A stretch of DNA of 16,000 nucleotides from Ohtaekwangia sp036503775 (lineage in GTDB: Bacteria; Bacteroidota; Bacteroidia; Cytophagales; Cyclobacteriaceae). The notes under the pieces are model-generated. The model did no database searches. It was not told the origin of the DNA and worked only from the letters and a program-made list of their open reading frames with translations. How positions within the stretch are numbered: position 1 is the first letter of the stretch; every line of letters begins with the position of its first letter. The stretch spans positions 1 to 16,000 of the forward strand of contig DASXWH010000130.1 in the NCBI GenBank assembly GCA_036503775.1, given 5' to 3'. Positions 15,098 through 16,000 of this stretch are shown here, one piece after another. Position numbers and translations under genes: made by a program.

Positions 15098-15828
15098 AGT
15101 GTGATGGGTAGCAGGTTATTCTCTTTGACATAGACGGCTTCACCCTGCCACAGAATTTTTATCCATACATCATTTCTTCCCAGGATCTCAACACGGTGAC
15201 CGGCATCGACCTTCGAGACCACCGATGCTCCGGGTGAAGGTCCGTCCATGAGGTAGGTATTGGGAATGCTTACGATCCCCGTTGAAAGCTGTTCACCAAA
15301 ATTGATATGGGCGCCAAAGGTTATCAATAGCAGGACAAGCACGACCAGTGAAGGTGCCGGATTCCGCTTTAATCGTTTAAAGAATACCATCAGGCTGAAC
15401 ACAAAAAATATAATCACAGCAAGGACGACCGAGATCTTGAAATGGTGATCCTGGTAGTAGACAAAAATGCGGCTGGCGTCTGTTTGCTGATACCCTTCGA
15501 GGTTATATTTTTTGGCGAGGTCTTCCATTTTTTCCAGCACCGCTTTATCGCGGGAGGCCTGATAGTACAGATTTAAATAATAGAGTGCCTGGCCGGTCTG
15601 GTTCAGGCCTTCTTCGATGTAGGCCATCTTCAGTAGCATAGCCGGAGAATATTCATGCTGCGCGAAAATTGAACGGTATTGTTCCATAGACTGCGTGTAT
15701 CGTTTGGCCAAAAAAAGTGAGTCGGCCTGGCGTAAACGATGCGTGGAAATTTGCCCAAATCCCTGCTGGCACATGAAAAATATGGAGCCGGAAAGAATGA
15801 CAAGAATTTTTAGAAACCGCCTTTGCAT
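15094..15828 (-). CDS. TPR, two-transmembrane, SH3-domain protein
   Basis: 244 residues. A signal peptide or anchor occupies 1 to about 26. Residues about 30-110 form TPR-like helices (ADSLFLAKRYTQSMEQYRSI, then MLLKMAYIEEGLNQTGQALYYL). Two membrane helices follow at about 131-150 and 158-175, separated by a basic loop KRLKRNP. The C-terminal 181-241 is an SH3b-like domain with NTYLMDGPSPGASVVSKVDAG and VWIKILWQGEAVYVKENNLLP. This TPR-TM-TM-SH3 order resembles the BatE-like proteins of Bacteroidota aerotolerance clusters, but no batA-D neighbours are present. The TPR part and the SH3 part are probably both periplasmic, on either side of a membrane hairpin (inference). The ATG at 15828 abuts the -33 element of the divergent tRNA promoter. 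Confidence 0.75.
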   Translation of the reverse strand: MQRRFLKILVILSGSIFFMCQQGFGQISTHRLRQADSLFLAKRYTQSMEQYRSIFAQHEYSPAMLLKMAYIEEGLNQTGQALYYLNLYYQASRDKAVLEKMEDLAKKYNLEGYQQTDASRIFVYYQDHHFKISVVLAVIIFFVFSLMVFFKRLKRNPAPSLVVLVLLLITFGAHINFGEQLSTGIVSIPNTYLMDGPSPGASVVSKVDAGHRVEILGRNDVWIKILWQGEAVYVKENNLLPITL

Positions 15829-15852
15829 ATGTTTCAGATCGTATTACCTTTG
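15822..15852 (+). promoter_or_regulatory. Canonical Bacteroidota promoter upstream of tRNA-Lys
   Basis: TTTG (15822-15825), exactly 19 bases, then TACCTTTG (15845-15852): a full match to the primary-sigma consensus TTTG/TAnnTTTG of Bacteroidota. Transcription would start near 15859, giving a leader of about 65 bases before the tRNA. Confidence 0.65.
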
Positions 15853-15924
15853 CGACCTCAATAACGGGAAATACCTCGTAATTGACAATTTCTGGTAGCT
15901 CAAGCGGCTATCCGAAAGGCGGAA

Positions 15925-15997
15925 GATTCCGTAGCTCAGCTGGTAGAGCAATACACTTTTAATGTATGGGTCCTGGGTTCGAATCCCAGCGGGATCA
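15925..15997 (+). tRNA. trnK: tRNA-Lys (anticodon UUU)
   Basis: A full cloverleaf can be drawn by eye. The acceptor arm GATTCCG pairs with CGGGATC (one G-T pair), the D arm contains TAGCTCAGCTGGTAGAGC, the anticodon stem ATACA/TGTAT encloses the loop CTTTTAA with anticodon TTT, and the T arm is CTGGG-TTCGAAT-CCCAG. The discriminator base is A at 15997. No CCA is encoded directly after it (the sequence continues CGA). The tRNA decodes AAA and AAG. Confidence 0.95.
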
Positions 15998-16000
15998 CGA

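Overview
The window looks like a chromosomal segment from a member of the Bacteroidota, probably an environmental Cytophagales- or Chitinophagales-like gliding-type bacterium; the genus cannot be told. The evidence is type IX secretion (T9SS) hallmarks (a PorP/SprF-family protein, two C-terminal domains of the gliding-motility-associated type B kind, and a SprB-like repeat), a canonical Bacteroidota promoter (TTTG-N19-TACCTTTG) before a tRNA, weak or absent Shine-Dalgarno sequences, and typical Bacteroidota intergenic repeats.

Layout. 1-2633 (minus): a large secreted propeller/leucine-rich-repeat protein, cut off by the left edge, behind a PorP/SprF-family outer-membrane protein. 2802-4456 (plus, divergent): an ECF-type sigma factor overlapping by 4 bp a membrane anti-sigma-like protein whose outer part carries a SprB-like repeat and a type B sorting-like domain. 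4507-5858: three small genes (a DUF3820 protein, a STAS/SpoIIAA-like protein with a probable TTG start, and a conserved protein with an NHEAHLRLAW motif). 5956-8204 (minus): a class I/II aminotransferase and a PKD-domain lipoprotein. 8338-10613 (minus): a GMC oxidoreductase with its Tat-exported lipoprotein partner (gluconate 2-dehydrogenase subunit 3 family), overlapping by 4 bp. 10785-12236 (minus): the 23S rRNA uracil methyltransferase RlmD. 12317-15046 (plus): a 909-residue T9SS cargo with three tandem Ig/cadherin-like repeats. 15094-15828 (minus): a TPR/two-TM/SH3 protein. 15925-15997 (plus): tRNA-Lys(UUU).

How the genes may work together. The most interesting unit is 1-4456: a putative T9SS cargo and a SprF-like partner, divergent from a sigma/anti-sigma pair in which the anti-sigma displays a piece that looks like T9SS cargo. 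I infer that this could couple gene expression to the state of secretion or of the cell-surface adhesin machinery. The GMC/subunit 3 pair is a periplasmic dehydrogenase complex whose catalytic subunit probably rides through Tat with its partner. The other genes are housekeeping or of unknown role.

No CDS-free stretch exceeds about 170 bases. The gaps hold several repeat types: two inverted copies of a 47-bp palindrome-containing element, two GGCCACA/CACAAAG-type inverted repeats, a seven-unit heptamer array, and a 12-bp direct repeat. No insertion sequence, CRISPR array, rRNA or prophage gene was seen.
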